Shown: one piece after another, positions 31,227 to 42,196 of the stretch | Layout of the letters: every line of letters begins with the position of its first letter | Position numbering within the stretch: the first letter of the stretch is position 1 | Assembly: GCA_026210745.1 (NCBI GenBank) | Contig: CP110630.1 | Location: 2,790,001 to 2,854,000, forward strand | Direction of reading: 5' to 3' | DNA length: 64,000 nucleotides | Source of the DNA: Exobasidium rhododendri | Lineage: Eukaryota > Basidiomycota > Exobasidiomycetes > Exobasidiales > Exobasidiaceae | Position numbers and translations under genes: made by a program | The notes under the pieces: generated by a model | Seen by the model: the letters and a program-made list of their open reading frames with translations, nothing else | Told to the model about the DNA's origin: nothing | The model's database searches: none

Positions 31227-31650
31227 ACGTCTTGCACCGAAAGCCAGTAATCCCTTCAACTAGACCTAAAGGGACGGGCAGCCCTCGAGAGTGGAGGTGG
31301 AGCGTTGTGCAGACGAGGCACTGGCAATTCCTTGTCTTGCGTTATTGCATTATCAGTGGGACGGCGTACCTCAAGGAATATGACACTCGGCTCTTCCTTT
31401 CCTTACTACACCTGCTGTCTACAGCCATACCTTTCATACTTTCTCCACAACCATCGGAACCTCAGTGGCATTCATTGTACAGTACTACCATCTGCACATC
31501 TTCACCGTCAAAGCAACACATCGCTCTTCTGACCTGCATAGCTACACACGTGAATTAAAATTTTGATTCGAAGATCTTGATTCCAATGGTGTACTGACTA
31601 TGTTTTGTTACAATCCCTGCCTGTCGTCGTCTTGGCCATCCCAAGCTGGA
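31227..31650. other. Intergenic region PET191-SGD1
   Basis: The 424 bp contain the PET191 3' end and the SGD1 promoter. Open frames here lack domains. An in-frame ATG at 31600 would add 17 residues to SGD1. Confidence 0.45.
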
Positions 31651-34590
31651 ATGTCGTTTCGATCTTACACAAACAGAAAGAAGACATCGACTACCAATCT
31701 TCCTGCCACACTAAGGGAAGAGCTCGGCATCGGTGAGAATGGTCGCACAGTGGCTAGTGATCGAGATGGGCAAAGTGACACTAGAGTAGGAAAGAGAGGC
31801 GGAGGGGACTATCGAAGGGGCCGCGTAGAGGGAAGAAAAGAGGCGAGAAAGGCCGAAAGAAAAGACCGCAAGGCATCAAAGGTTCGAACCGTTCCCAGGA
31901 AACAGTCCCAAGGATCTTTTCGTACCGTGATCTCTGCTACACAAGAAGGGTCACTACCAGATGCACGAAGACCGACCCCACCTGTGCGAGTTCATAAAGG
32001 CAAGGAAAGAGCTGTCGACAACCATCACGCAGCAGCTGAAAGACCAGCTCATTCGAGTTCTAGCAATAAGCAAAAGAAGCATGTCGATGATAATGTACTC
32101 ACGCCTTTGCAGCGTCTGATGTCTCGTGGAGGAGACGCATCGGATTCGAGCAAAGCGGCAACAAATCGAGGTCAAGTTACTAAGAGGCGTAGAATAGAGG
32201 CACCTCTGACTACTATTGAGAAGCAAGAGGAGGACGAGATAGCCTGGCTCGAGGCACACCTTGGCGGTGAGATATCGAAAGAGAAGAAGAAGCCAAAAGT
32301 ATCTTCTTCTAAGCGGGCGAAGGTGGAGGAAGAGGAGGGTGGAGAAGACGATGGAATCGACGGAGGGGAAGATGGGCTGGACGACCTTCTCGACGATCTG
32401 GATCGCTTTTACCCAGGCATGTATGATGGATCGGAGGGGTCAAAATCGGAGGGGTCAGGATCTGAAGATTCAGAAGGACAGGGTAGCTCCGAGCACGGAG
32501 AAGATGAGGAGGAAGGGGAAGAAGAGATCTCAGATGCAGAATTGGAGGGAGAGGAAGAGGTGGAGGAGGAGGTGGTGGATGATGAAGAAGGTGTAAGTGA
32601 CTTCATGGTAGAAGGGGATGACGAAATTAGTGATACAGACACGAAGACGGAAGAGAAAGGGCCAGCCAAATCCGAAATGATCGAGCAAGGGATTGCTGAA
32701 CGTTATGTGCCACCTGCTCTGCGGAGAAGAGCTGCCGAGACAGGGGCTGACGAATCAGAAGAGATGCAGAAGCTTCGACGACAAGCAAAAGGATTGTTGA
32801 ATCGTCTAGGCGAAGGCAACATCGAGACGATAGTCATGGAGATCGCCGAGGGTCTCTACCGACAGCACAGCAGAGCCAACGTGACCAAGGCTCTCACCGA
32901 CATAGTCATCCAAACTATCAACTCTAGTAGCAACCTGGTGGAGACATTCGTAGTCTTGCATGCTGCATTTGTTGCCTCTCTTCATCGGTTGATTGGCGTC
33001 GAATTTGGTGCGTACTTTCTTCAGAACGTTGTCGAAAGCTGGCTCCGGCATTACAATGAAGCGAGAGGAAGGCAGGAGAACGATATTGAAGGAATGGAAG
33101 ACATTGGAAAAGAAAGCAAAAATCTCGTCGTCCTGATCGCGGACTTGTACAATCTGGGAATGTTGGCTTGTCCCCTGGTGTTTGACATCGTAAGACTGAC
33201 TCTGGGTATAGAGGAAGGTAGGAAAGTGAGAGCTATGACAGAACTCGATGTGGAGCTACTGCTCAAGGTTGTCAAGACGTGCGGACCTCAACTACGACAT
33301 GATGACCCTACATCTCTTAAGACGATAATCCAATTAGCACAAGAGCAGCAATCGGATGATATCGGCGGCCAGATGTCAAGTCGGGCCAAGTTCATGCTGG
33401 AGGCTCTGGACAACCTGAAGAATAATCGAACAAAGTCACTTCACGCGCGAGATTTAGAACAGCAGAGCATCGCTCGTATGAAGAAATACCTAGCTGGCCT
33501 CGGACGAAAAAGGACGGTGCGGAACAACGAGCCACTGCGGGTAGGTCTGAAGGACCTTCGAGAAGTCGACAAGAGAGGAAAATGGTGGTTGGTCGGAGCT
33601 GCTTGGGCAGGCTACGACTTTGGCACGAAAGCGACAGCTGACAGCGCTGAGACTGTACAAGAAGAGCGAAAGGTCGATGTCGTCAAAGAAGACGCAAAGG
33701 AAGAGAAGCTACTCCAGATTGCTCGTCAGCATGGTATGAACACCACGATTCGCCAAAGCATCTTCGTCATCCTGATCAGTAGTCAGGACTATTTGGAAGC
33801 ATTGGAGAAGCTCCAATTGCTCAAATTCAAAAAGGACAACCAGAGGAGAGAAATCATTCGAGTATTGTTGCATTGCATTGGAAGTGAAGCCAATTATAAT
33901 CCTTACTACGTCATCTTGGCGACCAGACTGGCTGTTCAAGACGTTGGGACTCGCTTTACGCTGCAGTACTGCCTCTGGGACTATCTACGTAATCTTGGTG
34001 AAAGGAAGGTGGGAGGTCGATCGGTGGTCGAGAGAGACGACGACGAAGAGGATAGCGAAGGAGATGCTGTCGATGATGAACTCTTCTCGAAGGACATCAG
34101 CGACAGACAGATTGCAAACGTAGCTCGAGCTTATGGTTGGTGGTTCGCCAAAGGTGCTATAAATTTGTCCGCTATGAAGGTAATCGACTTTACGAGCCTC
34201 AAGAGGAGAGGGGTGGCGTTTCTACAGCAAATTACGATTCATCTTCTGCTGTCTTGCCAGACAAGTTCGCCTGCCTTGAATTTAGCGTTCAGGGCTGCAA
34301 GCTCAGACGGCAACGGCAAGATGTTTCATGGACAAGCAAAAGAGGTGGATCAAGCTGCCAAAGAGTCGATCGAGAGTGTTTTCGTCAAGGGAACACTCAA
34401 CAACGTCGCCTTAGCTCAAGGTCTTCTCTTCTTCTTTGAGCGCAATCTGAAGGCAAAGGAGTGTTCATATATCGCTACACAGCTTGGGGCAAATGTGCAG
34501 ACGCAGAAGCAGCTCGTGTGGGCGCAAGGGATTGCAAAGCAGATTCTAAAAGTAGGATCTCACTCAAGTAACGTTGACAAGCTGCTTTGA
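31651..34590 (+). CDS. SGD1: Sgd1/NOM1-type nucleolar MIF4G-MA3 protein
   Basis: A single exon encodes 979 residues. Sgd1 (NOM1 in animals) is a nucleolar SSU-processome factor that works with the helicase Fal1. The N-terminal third is basic and disordered. A strongly acidic tract follows (GEDEEEGEEEISDAELEGEE and neighbours). The motif ERYVPPALRRRAAE introduces the MIF4G domain, with LNRLGEGNIETIVMEIAEGL, then VETFVVLHAAFVASLHRLIG and EFGAYFLQNVVES. The MA3 domain includes NTTIRQSIFVILISSQDYLE, YYVILATRLAVQDVGTRFTL and, after an acidic loop, RQIANVARAYGWWFAKGAIN. I prefer the ATG at 31651 because the following TTNLPATLREELG resembles the family start. The ATG at 31600 is possible. Confidence 0.9.
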   Translation: MSFRSYTNRKKTSTTNLPATLREELGIGENGRTVASDRDGQSDTRVGKRGGGDYRRGRVEGRKEARKAERKDRKASKVRTVPRKQSQGSFRTVISATQEGSLPDARRPTPPVRVHKGKERAVDNHHAAAERPAHSSSSNKQKKHVDDNVLTPLQRLMSRGGDASDSSKAATNRGQVTKRRRIEAPLTTIEKQEEDEIAWLEAHLGGEISKEKKKPKVSSSKRAKVEEEEGGEDDGIDGGEDGLDDLLDDLDRFYPGMYDGSEGSKSEGSGSEDSEGQGSSEHGEDEEEGEEEISDAELEGEEEVEEEVVDDEEGVSDFMVEGDDEISDTDTKTEEKGPAKSEMIEQGIAERYVPPALRRRAAETGADESEEMQKLRRQAKGLLNRLGEGNIETIVMEIAEGLYRQHSRANVTKALTDIVIQTINSSSNLVETFVVLHAAFVASLHRLIGVEFGAYFLQNVVESWLRHYNEARGRQENDIEGMEDIGKESKNLVVLIADLYNLGMLACPLVFDIVRLTLGIEEGRKVRAMTELDVELLLKVVKTCGPQLRHDDPTSLKTIIQLAQEQQSDDIGGQMSSRAKFMLEALDNLKNNRTKSLHARDLEQQSIARMKKYLAGLGRKRTVRNNEPLRVGLKDLREVDKRGKWWLVGAAWAGYDFGTKATADSAETVQEERKVDVVKEDAKEEKLLQIARQHGMNTTIRQSIFVILISSQDYLEALEKLQLLKFKKDNQRREIIRVLLHCIGSEANYNPYYVILATRLAVQDVGTRFTLQYCLWDYLRNLGERKVGGRSVVERDDDEEDSEGDAVDDELFSKDISDRQIANVARAYGWWFAKGAINLSAMKVIDFTSLKRRGVAFLQQITIHLLLSCQTSSPALNLAFRAASSDGNGKMFHGQAKEVDQAAKESIESVFVKGTLNNVALAQGLLFFFERNLKAKECSYIATQLGANVQTQKQLVWAQGIAKQILKVGSHSSNVDKLL

Positions 34591-34694
34591 AAGGAAAAAT
34601 GTACTGTAAGAGGCGACCAAGAGTGATCATGATTTTAAAGAGGACAATGAGGCTTGGTTTCTCTAGTTCAGTCTGTGCTTCCTATCTTACAATT

Positions 34695-36374
34695 TTACAC
34701 TACCTTCCTCTTTGTATCCCCTTCCTCCCTCCTCTTCTTGCTGGCTTGAATCATGTCTCTCCTCTTGTTCGCTTCTTTCCTACCAAATGTACTTCCCGCC
34801 ACGACTTTGATATCTTGCCTTTCTGGCGCCTTCCTCTTCAGCGATTTCTTCTGTTTGTGATTGGCAGTCTTCATCTTTGCCATCCATTCAGGTACCTCGC
34901 AACCCGACTGACGCATGACGTTGACGACACTTTTAAGGTACACGGCATCCTCCTTTGTGAAGAAAGTGATTGCTTTGCCTTTCCTGCCTGCTCGACCTGT
35001 TCTTCCGATTCGATGAATGTAGCTTTCTCTGCTTTGCGGGAAGTCGTAGTTGACAACCACTTCCACTCCTTTGAAGTCGATTCCTCTCGCTAAGACTTCT
35101 GTGCATATCAGAAGCCATACGTCCCCTCGTTTAAAAGCATTGATGACGCCTTCTCTTTGCACCTTTGGTCTCTCGCTGTGAATGACGTCTACATGCAAAT
35201 CGTCGTATATCAGCTCCTTGAATAATTCTTGTGCACGTTGGATACTTTGAACGAACAGCAATATCGGTGGCTTGAGTGCGCCTTTCTTAAGATAATTACG
35301 AAGACCGAGCAATTTACCATCTTCGCTACTGACGTACAATAATTCTTGTGTAATGCTCTCGACTGCTGCATCCTTTGCTCCTACTAGAATTCGAACTTCA
35401 TCAATCATGAAAGTCTTGCAAAGCTCTTCAATGGAAGACGGCAGGGTAGCACTAAACATGGCTTTTCGAAGTGAAGAGTGGGTGCAGGCAGCGAGAATGG
35501 CATCAGTCTGTTCTAGGAAGCCCTCCTCTAACAATCGATCCGCTTCGTCGAGTACCAAGTTACGAACATTCGATAGGTCTAATTCGTTTTGCTCAATGGC
35601 ATGGACGAGCCTGAGCGGTGTCGTGATAAGTACATCGTACCTTTTCCTGAACCGAGGATCTTGCAACTTTGATCCGTCTGAACTCCGCGTGAGAAGATTG
35701 AATCTCCATTTCTTGCCTTGCCCTAATTTGTCGAGCTGTTCATATATCTGTAACGCTAGCTCTTTTGTTGGACACACTATCACTGCCCTCAGCCCTCCAC
35801 CGTCTTTCTGTGGTCCTTTCAGGTGGTGTAAAAGTGGCAAAAGGTAGGTCAAGGTTTTCCCTGATCCAGTGGGTGCACCTACAAGACAATCTCGATTGTC
35901 TAGTAGCACAGGCATTGCTCCACGTTGCACACTCGTTGGATTTGACCATCCTCCTTTGCTCAAATTCTTCAGAAGCTGTCCTTCCACTTTCCACCTCGTC
36001 TCGAGCTCTGACCACGATGCTAATGGCAAAGAAACGTCTGTCCCGGTCTGTTTGATCTTATGTTTCTTGAGGTAAGAAGACAGTCCTTGTGGTGTGACTG
36101 GCGATACTTCCTTTTCATCTTCTTCATCCATAGATGTAGTCTCCTCCCTCACCTCTAGTGGTCTCACAGGCAAATGTATGTCCCTCTGTCTTGATTCGCC
36201 AAAGAAGTCAAGCTCTTTAGGTAAGGCCTTTGTAGTCCCTGTAGAACGTTGATCAAGAGAATCTCTTGACGTAGACGCTTTCTGTGACTTCGACTGAAAC
36301 AGCTGCATGTCATCTTGAAATCGCTTCCTATCGAAGTGGGCTCCCCCACCTGACAACGTCTGAAATATGTCCAT
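34695..36374 (-). CDS. ROK1: DEAD-box ATP-dependent RNA helicase Rok1 (DDX52)
   Basis: A single exon encodes 559 residues. Rok1 is an SSU-processome helicase that releases snR30 and acts with Rrp5 in 18S rRNA maturation. Helicase motifs in order: Q-motif region SNPTSVQRGAMPVLL, Walker A GAPTGSGKT, PTKELALQIYEQL, TTPLRL, DEAD in NLVLDEADRLLEEGF, SAT in AMFSATLPSS, then CTEVLARGIDFKGVEVVVN and HRIGRTGRAG. The start MDIFQTLSGGGAHFDRKRF matches the Rok1 N-terminus MDIFRxLxxGA, so I reject an upstream in-frame ATG at 36464. The C-terminus is Lys/Arg-rich. It is convergent with SGD1 (104 bp between stops) and divergent from ICE2. Confidence 0.93.
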   Translation of the reverse strand: MDIFQTLSGGGAHFDRKRFQDDMQLFQSKSQKASTSRDSLDQRSTGTTKALPKELDFFGESRQRDIHLPVRPLEVREETTSMDEEDEKEVSPVTPQGLSSYLKKHKIKQTGTDVSLPLASWSELETRWKVEGQLLKNLSKGGWSNPTSVQRGAMPVLLDNRDCLVGAPTGSGKTLTYLLPLLHHLKGPQKDGGGLRAVIVCPTKELALQIYEQLDKLGQGKKWRFNLLTRSSDGSKLQDPRFRKRYDVLITTPLRLVHAIEQNELDLSNVRNLVLDEADRLLEEGFLEQTDAILAACTHSSLRKAMFSATLPSSIEELCKTFMIDEVRILVGAKDAAVESITQELLYVSSEDGKLLGLRNYLKKGALKPPILLFVQSIQRAQELFKELIYDDLHVDVIHSERPKVQREGVINAFKRGDVWLLICTEVLARGIDFKGVEVVVNYDFPQSRESYIHRIGRTGRAGRKGKAITFFTKEDAVYLKSVVNVMRQSGCEVPEWMAKMKTANHKQKKSLKRKAPERQDIKVVAGSTFGRKEANKRRDMIQASKKRREEGDTKRKVV

Positions 36375-36692
36375 CCTGAGTGAAGCAAGAGTGTGAGTGA
36401 GAGTGATGTTGAGTAAATCAGCTTCTTCCAAGGACTCCAATTCAAGGTCGACCAAAAATTTCAATTCACGTGAGTCTTCTCTCTCGCAGGGGCGGAAGAA
36501 GAATGGCTCGCCCTGAAAGTTGGTAAATTAAGCCTTGGCGATTCCGAAGGTGGGCAGAGGAAGAAGACGTTCTGAATTCTCCAGTGACTGCTACACCACT
36601 AGCTCCTTTTCGGGCCTCTCCAGCTTTGCAGGTGTGCCTCACTCTTCCACCTACTGTTCCCAATCCCGGGCGGCTTGCAGCCTCTTGCTGGC
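36375..36692. other. Divergent promoter region ROK1/ICE2
   Basis: The 318 bp lie between two start codons. No RNA gene or repeat is seen. Confidence 0.45.
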
Positions 36693-38558
36693 ATGTCAAT
36701 GCTATCGTCGATTGCCGTCACATTTGGTCGAATAACAACATTGCTCCAAGTCATTCTCTATCTACCACTCACGCTGGATGTCGCCGGACAAGACGCTTTC
36801 CTCGCTCTGAGCGCTTCTTTAGCAGTCTACTATGCTCTCCTCTCGACGCTTCGAATAGCGACGAAAAGGACTCAATTGGCATGGTTTGGGGACCTGGTAG
36901 CCGTCTTCCAATTCGTAGTCGTACCAGCATGTCTTTTGATCGTCTTTAACGTCTACAGCCCGCCTAGCGAAAGCTACTTCAACCGAAAAACCTCGGAATT
37001 GAATGCGAACATGACGGCTACGTCGTCGACTCTTCGACCAGGCTTCTTCTCTTCTCGCTTATCAGATGCGACAAACACTACAACAAGTACCATTGACAGC
37101 TTAAGTACGGAGCCATACTTAGGAGACACAGCACAGATGATACTGCAACGACTTGTTTCGATCACATACTTCTTGGCAAGGAATGTTCCACCCTGGTGGC
37201 ATATGTTCTTACGCTACTCCTCACCCGTTTTTAGTCTACTAGAAGGCATTGCCACTCTGCTCGTCATACAAGTCGTCGGGAGCTTCTCCAGATGGCTCAT
37301 TGCGCGGAGTCTGAGTCGGAGACCACCAACGCCTCGCTTGTCTTACTTTTCTTGGATTCCCGCCTTGCTCTCTTCGCTTACCTCTGCTGAATTCTTGCAG
37401 CTCTTCTTCCTCTTGATCGCCGCTCTCATCTATGTTTTCTCTGCTTTGGCTCTCTATGTCAGCTTTGAGGGCGCTACCCGCGATCGACCAGGCACGGCAG
37501 CGGCAACAGGAGTGGCAGTCAGCTCAGCACTTTGGCTAACAGCGATTGCTTTTGCCGTTCGACGAGGTAATGTAGTAGAGACCTCTCTTATGTTCGCCTA
37601 TGTCGTTTGGAATGTGTATCAATTGAGTGACTCTCTCTCCTTTGGTAGCGATCCGCTGTCACTTATCCGATCGTTCAAGGTATTGGATAAGAGTACTGGA
37701 TCGACTTTGATGAGTCTCTCACCACTCTTGGATCAATTACCGCCGGTCATTGTGGCTCTTGTTCATCTACTGTCCAACGCTCTTGGTCAAAGTGCTCGGT
37801 TCATCGCAGCGGCGACTGCTGCTCTGCCGAAGAGTGTCATTGTCTCCTTGATATATCGACTTATGGTCCTCTATTCCGCCAGTCGCATCCTGCCGCTCTT
37901 GAAACGAGGAGGTGGACCCAAGGGTTGGGAAGGAGACGGATCAAGCTGGGGAAGTGCAAGCAACACAAGTAGCAGCAGCAGCAGCGACGATTCCAGCGTG
38001 TTCACGGAGAGTGAGAGCGAAGATGAGGCGGAAAAGGATAAAAGGAAGCGGTCACCGAAGAAAGGCAAGGACAATACAAAGGGATGGCAATCCCATCAAT
38101 TAAACGTCAAAGCAGATAGCAAGGGAAAGGCAAGGGTCCCTACAGAGGAAGAGAGACAACGTGCTAAGCGTAGGAAGAGAGAAGAATTGAGGCTGCGAGA
38201 GGAAGAGCCCTTTGGTGCCTGTAAGTGGATGAATGAAGGAGTGGAGCATGCTCTCTGACTTGCGCTGATTTCTTTGTCCTTTGAGGGCAGTCATTTCACT
38301 CATCGTCTCCTACTCCCGCCTCATCCTGATAGCCGTTTACAGTCATCTGTTGTGTACGTGTGCGAAAAGGTGTTTTTTTTTAACTTGTTCGTCGAGTTGC
38401 GAAGCTGACTCTCTCTGTACCTCGCCATCGATCAAACAGTGCTAGATCAGTCACACATGGTATACTGGAGGTTCCTTACCGTCGGCATTACCCTCTTTGT
38501 CTGGGCATTGGAACTGATACTCGGCAAAGATGAAAACCCAGACGCAGCGCTATGGTAG
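36693..38558 (+). CDS. ICE2: Ice2-like ER membrane protein
   Basis: Three exons (36693-38220, 38291-38353, 38440-38558) encode 569 residues. Ice2 is a polytopic ER protein that supports cortical ER inheritance and links lipid droplets or neutral-lipid turnover to ER membrane growth. About ten hydrophobic segments are visible. Family matches include SITYFLARNVPPWWHMFLRY, SPVFSLLEGIATLLVIQVVG, VVETSLMFAYVVWNVYQLS and SLIYRLMVLYSASRILPLLK. A Ser/Lys-rich cytosolic loop (about residues 410-510) precedes the last two membrane segments, which exist only after splicing: ISLIVSYSRLILIAVYSHLL and WRFLTVGITLFVWALELILG. These support the last two exons. Confidence 0.88.
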
Positions 38559-38847
38559 TGGACGGTAGAGTCAGGCTCTCTCTCACTCTGCAAATAATGG
38601 AAATACCCTACAGGAGAATCACACCAATGGTCACATGGGAGCATGAGAATCGATGACAGATTTCATCACTTGAGAATTTGGTACAAGACGATCACAAGAA
38701 GTACAACATGAGCGGTGAAGAGAAGATACAACTGGAAGGAAAAGCGGATCATCGTCGGTGGTCTGATCTTCTCATAAAGACAATCTCGCTCTTTGTTCTC
38801 ACCCTTTTCGGTGGCACAACATCATAGAGAGCATGGCAGAAAGACAA

Positions 38848-39373
38848 TCACTTGGCATTCTTGGGGTTCTTTGAGCTCTTGGCCCAGGTGGAGGCGACGA
38901 GCTTGAACTTTTCCTGTTGGCAAGCATTGCGTTCAGCCACGTAGATTTACCGGCAAGCTCCTTCTCAACAAGAGAGCGACTTACCTTGTGAGGTCGAGGG
39001 TCAGACTTCAACTTGGCGAGCTCCTCCTTCATGTACTCGTTGTAAGCGGAACTGAGGTAGTGGAAGAGGAGGACGGAGTATCAGTAACCTACAACACAAA
39101 CACAAAAGGTAGGCTCATCACATCCTTCATGCTTGTTGCCGCCATCACCCAAGAGCAGCACGTAATGCAACGTTCTCATCAGGCTACGGGTGTTTGTGTT
39201 GGTACACGCGTGTCAAAGAAGAACAGAGAGACGCGCCGCGTTTCCTCCCTAGCTTCTTGCTCTACGTTGGTGACGACGACGACTAGTGTGAAAGATGGAA
39301 AATAGGCAACAGGTACTCACCCTTTCTTCTTTGTTCCTGCACCGGCGGCAGCGGCAGCTTTCTTGGGAGCCAT
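38848..39373 (-). CDS. Small YABBY/HMG-box-like protein
   Basis: Three exons (39321-39373, 38985-39051, 38848-38913) encode 61 residues. The product is a basic Ala-rich N-terminus (MAPKKAAAAAGAGTKKKG) followed by SAYNEYMKEELAKLKSDPRP, then KEKFKLVASTWAKSSKNPKN. This matches the short fungal family related to the plant YABBY/HMG-box helix set (xxYNxFMKxELxxLKxxxPxxxHKExFKxxAxxWxxSxxNPKN). It is probably a small nuclear DNA-binding protein (inference; the fungal role is unknown). All three exons are needed to recreate the motif. Confidence 0.75.
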
Positions 39374-40733
39374 TATGAAGATGGAAAGTGGTTGGGAGGG
39401 GGTAAGTTTTGGTGGTAAAGTAGACGGGTAGGTGAGAAAGAGTTCAATCTCAAAGGGAGGTAAAGGAAGTGGGGGGAGTCCTAATGAAGCGCAAAGAGGC
39501 TCTCTTATAGTACATTAGTAGAGCGCTTTGACAGACACGCGTTTCCCTTGTTGGACATATAGGACACGCATAGATCCTACCTCTTTCCTTAGTGACATAG
39601 CCTCTCTTGAACTCAACCTTAGTATGTATTAATGATACCATAGCGTACTAAGTAAAGTGGGATATTTTCACGATTCTATTAAGGGCAACCTAAGAGCTCA
39701 TTAATTGAGTCGCGTTGTCCACTGCTCCAGCGCCTAAAGTTGACTGGGATCCCTTGATCACTTAGTCGTTAGTAGAGATACAGTAGAGATAGATAGAGAA
39801 TTGCTTCCCTCTTATTACAACAACCCCTTTTGAGACCCGCCATTTCTTCGACGTTGAAAGTTTCACTGCTACTCAGCCGGAATGAAGGAAAAGGAAGGAC
39901 AATGAAGGTATTCATTCACACGGACCTTTTGTGTAGGATACAATGCAACAAGGTGAATGACTGAATTGCACTCACTACACCTCCCCCTTTTCCCCTTCCT
40001 CTTTCGGCCAAGACAATGCCCAAAGCTACACGGCTCTGTTGCCTTACGATTTCCTAACGCAGGACTAGGAGGAGACGGCTTACGGCTTTGTACGTACGTA
40101 CAGTACAGGTAGCCTACCTCACTTTTCCCCGTTGTGAGGATCCTCCCTACCTTGCACAAATCCATTATCTGCAATGCGGACACTGTAGGTGGGTGGCCCG
40201 CGCGCGCGCCTTGGGAAATGGAGGCTTGACTTTTGTGATCTCTAGCCAACGGACGCCATTTCCTCTGCGTGGCAGAAGCGTACCATAGTCTACAGAACGA
40301 CGGGACTTTGCCTAGGATAAAGAATTTGGGCGGCAGCACACACGGAGTAAAACGTTCGTGATGATCCGATCATATTTATTCGCCGTGCTCAATCGACCAC
40401 GCTGTACGTCGGGCAATTCTGAAGATCATTAACACTCTTAGCTCAGGCTTCTTCGTCGATGATTACACGGCTAGTCTTGTCCTTCCTATTGCAGTGATTC
40501 CTCGCAGCGATGCATCCCTAATTCTATCAATTTTTACTCACCCCGAGTGATACCAACTCAGTGGGAACACTCTGTGAGAGAGGAGCTGACGACAGTCTCG
40601 AGTCAAAGTGTCGCACTCGCGCTTTAGTCCACGTGGCCGCTCGCACAGACTCTTTATGCATGAGGAAGAATTGTCATGACCTCAACATGATATTATTTCC
40701 AGTTTCTTGACTACTTGAGCATTTTAGGTCGTT
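39374..40733. other. Long gene-free intergenic region
   Basis: These 1.36 kb hold no coding frame I can support on either strand and no recognisable tRNA, snRNA or rRNA. I note an alternating GC run, CGCGCGCGCGCC, near 40199 and TACGTACGTACAGTAC near 40091. It contains the promoters of the YABBY-like gene and COX18 and might hold a non-coding RNA. Confidence 0.4.
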
Positions 40734-42108
40734 ATGGCGAGTAGAGTTGCCATAAGGTCACTATGGATAAGCAGTGCAGCATCGAGTAGCTGGCTGAGAT
40801 CAAGCTCAGCTCTGCCTCGTCTAGAGCATGGCTCGGCTTCCTCGAGCAGAAGGCACTTCAGCTCGCAAGGGACGCCTTCTCTGCGGAATGCAGACCTTTC
40901 GACTTCATCTGATACAAGTGCTTCCACCTCAACCTCAACACTAGAGACGCTGGCAGAGAAAGGCAGCGAGAGTAGTTCAGCAATCATGGAACCGCTTGTA
41001 CCATTCATTGAACATCTACCGGAACTTCTCCATCTTCCACCATCAGCACACAACTACGCAATTTCCATTGTTCTGCTGACCGTTCTGCTTCGATCCGTCA
41101 TCACGCTCCCCGTCACACTGTGGCAGCGAAGAAGAACACAGCGGATGATCGAGCTAGTTGTACCAAAGTGGGACCTTTTGAAGAAATCACTTCCTGAGTC
41201 AGTAGCGAAGAGAAGTAGGAGGCAAGGGAAGAGTTATGAGGCATACGAGAAAGAGTTAGGAAAAGAGGTGAGTGCGAAGACTCTTCCTTGCTCAAGTCAC
41301 GCAAGCAGGGCTCATATATCATGCCCCCTCCTTTTCCCTTTGAATGTAGCTCAAGACGCAGCTACGTGCACTCACTACCAAATACAAGTGCAATCCTACG
41401 GCAACATTCGCCGTACCCCTCTTGGTCCACTTCCCCCTCTTCATCTCCGTCTCTCTCCTGATTCGAACATCGCTACTAGCAGCAGGCTCACCGCTCTCTT
41501 CCGAAATCATACCCTGGTGGTCGCCGCCAGCTGAATTGACGTCCAAGTTTGAAACGAGCGCAAAGATGCTACTAGATCGAGGCCTGGAAGGAGAGTCACT
41601 CAAGAAATTGACAATGATGCATGGCCCAACGTTGAGCGAGACAGACAAGACAATGCTAGGACCGATTGGAATGGGCGTTCTCACCACTGCCAATGTCGAA
41701 CTAGGGCAATGGCTACGAAGAGGCATGACGACTGAAAAGGAAGAAGAGAGAAGACACATTGAGAAACATGAAGTGCAAGCAGAGAAAGGAAAGCCTTTGT
41801 CAAAGAGGATCGAAGTCAACATAGCTCCGATCAAAGCCAATGTTCTTGGTAACATTCTAAGAGCGGCTGCCATTGGCTTTGTTGCTGTGTCGAGTCAAGC
41901 GCCTGCAGTGAGTATCACACTATGGGAGGATCTTTTTGTATCTGTCGCATACAATGACATTCGCTAAATCCGCTTCTCTTGCCTCTTTAAGGGTCTCGTG
42001 GTGTACTGGCTTACGTCTGCAAGCTACACCCTCGTCCAGAACTCCACCTTTGCCCTCATGGATCGTCAGCGAGCCATCAAGCTTAAACAATTGCGGGATG
42101 CAGACTAG
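40734..42108 (+). CDS. COX18: Mitochondrial inner membrane insertase Cox18 (Oxa1/YidC family)
   Basis: Three exons (40734-41267, 41350-41907, 41992-42108) encode 402 residues. Cox18 exports the C-terminal domain of Cox2 across the inner membrane. The first 45 residues are an Arg/Ser-rich presequence. Insertase segments are HNYAISIVLLTVLLRSVITL with the adjacent LPVTLWQRRRTQRM, TATFAVPLLVHFPLFISVSL, and after the last splice QAPAGLVVYWLTSASYTLVQ. The order and the P-x-G-L-V-x-Y-W motif are typical. It lacks the long C-terminal ribosome-binding coiled coil of Oxa1, hence Cox18. A soluble loop of about 110 residues with an acidic Lys/Glu stretch separates the second and third segments. It is convergent with SFI1, 88 bp apart. 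Confidence 0.88.
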
Positions 42109-42196
42109 TGTGTATCTCCAGTTGATCACGACCCTAAATTACACTGAGAGGAAAGGGGAAGAAGAAGGGGGGGGGCGGGGTACTAATACAATCTTC

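Noticed and set aside
34695-36464. Longer ROK1 start at 36464
   Set aside because: The 30 extra residues are not family-like, while the internal ATG at 36374 gives the conserved MDIF start.
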